Below are positions 60,661 through 64,000 of a DNA stretch of 64,000 nt, one piece after another. The notes beneath the pieces were generated by a model that saw only the letters and a list, made by a program, of their open reading frames with translations, was not told where the DNA came from and did no database searches. Every line of letters starts with the position of its first letter. Position 1 is the stretch's first letter. The position numbers and the translations under genes were made by a program. Source of the stretch: Vicinamibacteria bacterium (GTDB lineage: Bacteria; Acidobacteriota; Vicinamibacteria; Fen-336; JAGNNV01); assembly GCA_019694155.1 (NCBI GenBank), contig JAIBCN010000252.1:1-64000 (forward strand), in the 5' to 3' direction.

Positions 60661-62001
60661 ATGCGGCAATCGACTTTCGGACTGTTCTGTTTCGGCGCGG
60701 TGATGGCGTCTGTCGCATCAGGCGGTGCGGTCGCTGCCCAGAAGCGCCCCGCCGTTCCCGCCGCCGGCCAGGGCGCGCTCTATGCCGCCATCGACACGGC
60801 CGCGGAGCGTGTGCTTCCGAAGGTCGTCAACTGGCGGCGGGACTTTCACGAGCACCCGGAGCTCGGCAACAGCGAGGTCCGCACCGCGAAGATCGTGGCG
60901 GAAGAGCTGCGCTCGCTGGGCTTCGAAGTGAAGACGGGCGTCGCCAAGACCGGCGTCGTCGGCCTGTTGCGCGGCGGCAGGCCCGGCCCGGTGGTGGCGC
61001 TGAGGTCCGACATGGATGCCCTGCCCGTGAGCGAGGAAGTCGACCTGCCGTTCAAATCGAAGGCCACCGCCCTGTGGGCCGGCCAGCAGACCGGCGTGAT
61101 GCACGCCTGCGGCCACGACAACCACATGGCGATCCTCCTCGGGGCCGCCCACGTGCTCGCATCGCTCAAGCCGCAGCTTTCCGGCAGCGTGAAGTTCATC
61201 TTCCAGCCCGCCGAGGAGGGGCCGCCTCCGGGCGAGGAAGGCGGCGCCGAGCTGATGGTGAAGGAAGGCGTGCTCGAAGATCCCAAGGTCGACGCGATCT
61301 TCGGCCTGCACGTGTTTCCCTACGAGACGGGCACGCTCGCCTGGCGTCCGCGCGGCATCATGGCCGCGGGAGACCGGATCGAAATCACCGTGACCGGGCG
61401 CCAGACCCACGGAGCGCAGCCCTGGGCCGGCGTCGACCCCATCGTGACGGGGTCGCAGATCGTCATGGCGCTCCAGACCCTGGTCTCCAGGCAGGCCGAC
61501 CTCACCCTGGCTCCGGCCATCCTCACCATCGGCGCCTTCAACGGAGGCAACCGCCACAACATCATCCCCAACGAAGTGAAGATGCTCGGCACCTTGCGCA
61601 CGTACGACAAGCCGATGCGCGAAATGCTGATCGAGCGCATCCGCCGCACCGTGGCCCTCATCGCCCAAAGCGCCGGCGCCACCGCCGAGGTCGCCTTCAG
61701 CCAGCGTTTGCCCGTGACCTACAACGACCCCGCGCTCACGACGCGGATGGATGCCACCCTGCGACGCGTCGCCGGGTCCAAGGCCATGCCCGACATGAAC
61801 CCCGTCACCCCTTCCGAGGACTTCTCCTATTACCAGGAGAAGGTGCCGGGCGTTTTCTTCTTCCTCGGAGTCACCCCCAAGGGCACCGCGCCCGCCGACA
61901 TCTACGCGAACCACTCCCCGCGCTTCTTCGCCGACGAGGCCGCGCTCGTCACCGGAGTGCGGGCCATGTCGAACATGGCGGTCGACTACCTGACGCGCTA
62001 G
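60661..62001 (+). CDS. M20-family amidohydrolase, exported
   Basis: 446 residues; GGAGG 7 nt before the ATG. Signal peptide (FCFGAVMASVASGGAVAAQ). M20D (IAA-amino acid hydrolase/HipO-like) landmarks: WRRDFHEHPELGNSEVRTAK, VVALRSDMDALPVSEE, GVMHACGHDNHMAILLGAAH (metal Cys/His), FIFQPAEEG, FGLHVFP and NPVTPSEDFSYYQEKVPGVF. The metal ligands and the Glu pair are present. It should hydrolyse N-acyl amino acids or amide conjugates in the periplasm. Confidence 0.93.
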   Translation: MRQSTFGLFCFGAVMASVASGGAVAAQKRPAVPAAGQGALYAAIDTAAERVLPKVVNWRRDFHEHPELGNSEVRTAKIVAEELRSLGFEVKTGVAKTGVVGLLRGGRPGPVVALRSDMDALPVSEEVDLPFKSKATALWAGQQTGVMHACGHDNHMAILLGAAHVLASLKPQLSGSVKFIFQPAEEGPPPGEEGGAELMVKEGVLEDPKVDAIFGLHVFPYETGTLAWRPRGIMAAGDRIEITVTGRQTHGAQPWAGVDPIVTGSQIVMALQTLVSRQADLTLAPAILTIGAFNGGNRHNIIPNEVKMLGTLRTYDKPMREMLIERIRRTVALIAQSAGATAEVAFSQRLPVTYNDPALTTRMDATLRRVAGSKAMPDMNPVTPSEDFSYYQEKVPGVFFFLGVTPKGTAPADIYANHSPRFFADEAALVTGVRAMSNMAVDYLTR

Positions 62002-62078
62002 CCACCCCGGCTGTCTCGAAAACGGAAGCTCCCGACCCAGCGCGGGAACCGTCACTTCAACCCCTTTCCAGGGGCCAG

Positions 62079-62543
62079 TTATTCGATGATGATGCGCCTG
62101 ACCTTGCGCTCGTTGGTCCAGGCCGCCAACCGTTCGATCTCAGCATCCGTGCCCACCGCGATGCAGCCAAGCGTCCAATCGGTATTGGTGCTGGATGGGT
62201 GGTTGAAGCCCCTTGGCGGACCATGCACTCCCACCGCGCTTCCGGTGAGCCCCGCGCGCCTCTGCTTCACCGTGGGATAGCCGACATGCAGGAAGAGATG
62301 GTAGTCCTTCGAGGCCCGGGCCCGGGCCAGCGTGTACTCCCCCAGGGGGACCTTGGCATCTCCTTCTCTCTTCTTGTCCACGCCCCCGGTCCCAAGGGCC
62401 ACCCGCATGGTCTCTTTCGTCCTGTTCGCCTCGCAGAGCGACAGAACACGATCCGCGGTCCTGACGAGGACGGCTGTGCCCTTCCCGTCGCACGGTTCCA
62501 AAGCGGCGGCGGCGGAAAGCGCGATTCCGAGCAGGAGCAGCAT
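62079..62543 (-). CDS. L,D-transpeptidase (YkuD)-like protein
   Basis: 154 residues with a signal peptide (MLLLLGIALSAAAALEPC). YkuD signature: VPLGEYTLARARASKDYHLF, GSAVGVHGPPRGFNHPSSTN and TDWTLGCIAVGTDAEIERLA. The catalytic Cys is in S/T-x-GC (TLGC) and the His in VHGPP. It would cross-link peptidoglycan through L,D bonds or attach lipoprotein. It follows the small membrane protein gene by 16 nt and probably shares its promoter at 62904-62933. Confidence 0.85.
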   Translation of the reverse strand: MLLLLGIALSAAAALEPCDGKGTAVLVRTADRVLSLCEANRTKETMRVALGTGGVDKKREGDAKVPLGEYTLARARASKDYHLFLHVGYPTVKQRRAGLTGSAVGVHGPPRGFNHPSSTNTDWTLGCIAVGTDAEIERLAAWTNERKVRRIIIE

Positions 62544-62559
62544 TCAGCCCTCGACGTTG

Positions 62560-62877
62560 TTACTCTGTCGATGATCGCCGCCGACGAGAGGCCCGGCCCG
62601 GGTCGTCCGGTCCACCGCTGTCGTCCTGCGAGATTCTGGTCGCTTTGTGCTCGTTTCGCGAGTATCGCTTCTCCGGCTGCTCGATGGCCTGGACCTCGAG
62701 GATTGCCTCCTGAACCCCTTTGGCCAGGCCTTCCGCGAAGCTCCCGCTCCAACTGCGCCGGAACACGGAGCCGGTGGGTCGACCGCAGGTCTGGGCCAGA
62801 TTGAGGACGAGCAGGAGCAGGGCGATGGCACCTGACCACAGACCCACGTTCAGCATCGCGAGCGGACCATCTGACAC
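62560..62877 (-). CDS. Small membrane protein co-transcribed with L,D-transpeptidase
   Basis: Up to 105 residues (GTG 62877; the ATG at codon 8 is an alternative). One hydrophobic helix near the N-terminus (LWSGAIALLLLVLNLAQTCG), then a charged C-terminal half that is highly basic (DPGRASRRRRSSTE). The family is not recognised. A strong-looking promoter lies 27-56 bp upstream. Confidence 0.55.
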   Translation of the reverse strand: MSDGPLAMLNVGLWSGAIALLLLVLNLAQTCGRPTGSVFRRSWSGSFAEGLAKGVQEAILEVQAIEQPEKRYSRNEHKATRISQDDSGGPDDPGRASRRRRSSTE

Positions 62878-62903
62878 ACACGCAGGTTTCCATCCACGGG
62901 CAA

Positions 62904-62933
62904 ATTACATCTCCTTTCGATGGACCGCGTCAA
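62904..62933 (-). promoter_or_regulatory. Sigma-70-like promoter, copy A of a 60-bp repeat
   Basis: On the minus strand TTGACG (62933-62928), an 18-bp spacer and TGTAAT (62909-62904). It is inside a 60-bp block (62883-62942) repeated at 63484-63543 with 9 differences. It fits expression of the small membrane protein and L,D-transpeptidase genes. Confidence 0.6.
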
Positions 62934-63007
62934 ACGGAGCGCGCCTCCATGTACCAACGCATTGTTCTGCGGCCCGCCGCTTGGGCATTGCGCGGAAGCC
63001 CAACGCC

Positions 63008-63361
63008 TCACGCCCTTGCTCCACCGAATGACCGCACTACTTGGATGACGCCTACAATGTTGTCGTTCAGTTCCTCCAGGTCTTCGGCTGGAACCCACCA
63101 CTCTGTGTTGTGAGAGTCCCCGACCTGGTGGATCTGGTAGCGACTCATGAACTCGCTGCGAACCTCAAGACGGGTCACGAAGCCGCTGCCACTCTCCGGC
63201 ACGTTCCACTTCGACGCGATCTCGGACGCGTATGCCTCGTTCGTCACGGGATAGAAGATGGGTTGCTCTGGCAAACGAGATGGCCATCTACGAAAGCCGG
63301 TTGCCTCTACAAGAGCGAGCTCCTTTGGGCCAACCGGACGATAGAGCGTGGTCGTGGTCAT
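63008..63361 (-). CDS. Unknown protein, crystallin-J1-annotated family
   Basis: 117 residues from ATG 63361 (frame open further upstream). Highly patterned: TTTTLYRPVGPKELALVEAT, GFRRWPSRLPEQPIFYPVTN, EAYASEIASKWNVPESGSGF, VTRLEVRSEFMSRYQIHQVG and WWVPAEDLEELNDNIVGVIQ. I recognise this from small bacterial proteins often labelled ADP-ribosylation/crystallin J1, without known activity. Promoter copy B lies about 145-175 bp upstream. Confidence 0.75.
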   Translation of the reverse strand: MTTTTLYRPVGPKELALVEATGFRRWPSRLPEQPIFYPVTNEAYASEIASKWNVPESGSGFVTRLEVRSEFMSRYQIHQVGDSHNTEWWVPAEDLEELNDNIVGVIQVVRSFGGARA

Positions 63362-63504
63362 CGCAGCTGACGCACCGCTAGGCCCGCAGAACACTTAGTA
63401 TGCGGCGAGGCGGAAATATACGATGTCGCATATCTGGATAAGGGCAGCGAGCGGGTTGGCCTGTTCCCGGTGCCGCCTCGAGGCAGGGTTCCATCCACGG
63501 GCGA

Positions 63505-63534
63505 AGTACATCTCCTTTCGCCGGGCTGCGTCAA
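63505..63534 (-). promoter_or_regulatory. Sigma-70-like promoter, copy B of a 60-bp repeat
   Basis: On the minus strand TTGACG (63534-63529), an 18-bp spacer and TGTACT (63510-63505). Nothing else recognisable lies in 63395-63685, the gap between the FMN reductase and the 117-aa protein gene. Confidence 0.5.
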
Positions 63535-63685
63535 ACCGGGCGCTCATCCTGGGCTTTCGTTGCGCCGCCCTGGACCACGGCTTCGCCGGGTGAAGGAAGT
63601 GGGCCCGCCGCGAGATCCGGCCTTCTCAGGCGGCTGCTCGAAGCGGCACCGGAGCTGGAGACGAGACGCGGGGTGCTTGATCGCG

Positions 63686-64000
63686 TCAGGGCGCGAGGCG
63701 GCTCGTGGTCTCGATCAGTTGGCGGACCACGGTGAGGACCGACTTCTGTTGCCAGCTCTGGAGGAGCGAGCCGTCTTCGGCGAAGGCCTGATCGGCCTTG
63801 GGGAGGGGAAACTGGTCGGGGATCACATGGGCCAGGAGCTTGCTGAGGGAGTGGCGCAGGTGGGTCAGGCACACGACGCCGCCGAACGCTCCGGGCGAGG
63901 CGGACATCAGGCCGATGATCTTGCCGCGATAGGGCTCCAGGCCGCTGCGGCCGTCGACGTCGCGGCTCAGCCAGTCGATGGTGTTCTTGAGGAGCGATGG
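63686..64000 (-). CDS. NADPH-dependent FMN reductase-like protein, 5' end outside window
   Basis: The C-terminal 104 residues are visible: PSLLKNTIDWLSRDVDGRSG, LEPYRGKIIGLMSASPGAFG, GVVCLTHLRHSLSKLLAHVI and a helical end. The pattern P-x-x-L-K-N-x-I-D-W followed by K-I-I-G-L-M-S-A-S-P-G-A-x-G-G is the hallmark of the NADPH-dependent FMN reductase/flavodoxin-like quinone reductase family. The cofactor-binding N-terminus lies beyond the window. Confidence 0.85.
   Translation of the reverse strand, partial: PSLLKNTIDWLSRDVDGRSGLEPYRGKIIGLMSASPGAFGGVVCLTHLRHSLSKLLAHVIPDQFPLPKADQAFAEDGSLLQSWQQKSVLTVVRQLIETTSRLAP

Overview
The window is a high-GC bacterial chromosome segment of densely packed genes on both strands. 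The best lineage clue is the lone MacB-like permease at 58178-60607, which has the layout of the acidobacterial duplicated orphan permeases. Together with the housekeeping genes this suggests an Acidobacteriota-type organism. That is inference, since no rRNA is present.

Layout: 1-6964 holds a truncated exported protein, a GT39-like membrane glycosyltransferase, an ECF sigma factor with a membrane partner, a CCA-adding enzyme and small secreted proteins. 7006-11152 (minus) is a three-gene operon of two different ATP-grasp ligases around a class I glutamine-amidotransferase-like protein; it looks like an undescribed peptide or amide biosynthesis unit. 11182-15917 carries a GNAT acetyltransferase, a class II aldolase, glyA, a DinG-type helicase and a small membrane protein. 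15981-16056 is tRNA-Glu(UUC).

A 7-kb integrative element sits in the 3' end of that tRNA, bounded by exact 51-bp repeats (16007-16057 and 23020-23070). It encodes an intact tyrosine recombinase, an AlpA-like regulator, a helix-turn-helix replication protein, a DnaB-like helicase, an HGG-STG protein, an NYN nuclease-like protein and a secreted protein. No capsid, tail or conjugation gene is present, so it resembles a phage satellite or minimal integrative element. Paired 12-bp arm-type repeats lie inside both ends. Two decayed copies of the tRNA tail further right (23173-23194, 24306-24326) look like scars of earlier insertions.

24388-41449 is mixed chromosome: an exported phosphodiesterase, a YgjP-like peptidase, a PilZ protein, membrane proteins, an isolated PduS/PduT microcompartment redox pair, an 860-bp non-coding stretch, a Deg protease with YggL, a frameshifted CocE/NonD hydrolase, a DUF885 protein with a degenerate metal site, and a Tat-exported class V aminotransferase.

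41470-49259 is a divergent gene set for aerobic aryl-CoA (most likely anthranilate) degradation: aryl-CoA ligase, creatininase-like hydrolase, SDR, Rid protein, crotonase, acyl-CoA dehydrogenase, and a 768-residue monooxygenase/reductase fusion. 49306-64000 holds a VOC protein, a GH109 glycosidase, an ApaH-like phosphatase, a PAS-GGDEF cyclase, pdxJ, citrate synthase, a histidine kinase, the orphan permease, an M20 amidohydrolase, an L,D-transpeptidase-like protein and a truncated FMN reductase.

Across the window many genes lack a Shine-Dalgarno sequence and instead have a TANNNT hexamer 6-8 nt before the start codon, which suggests widespread leaderless transcription.
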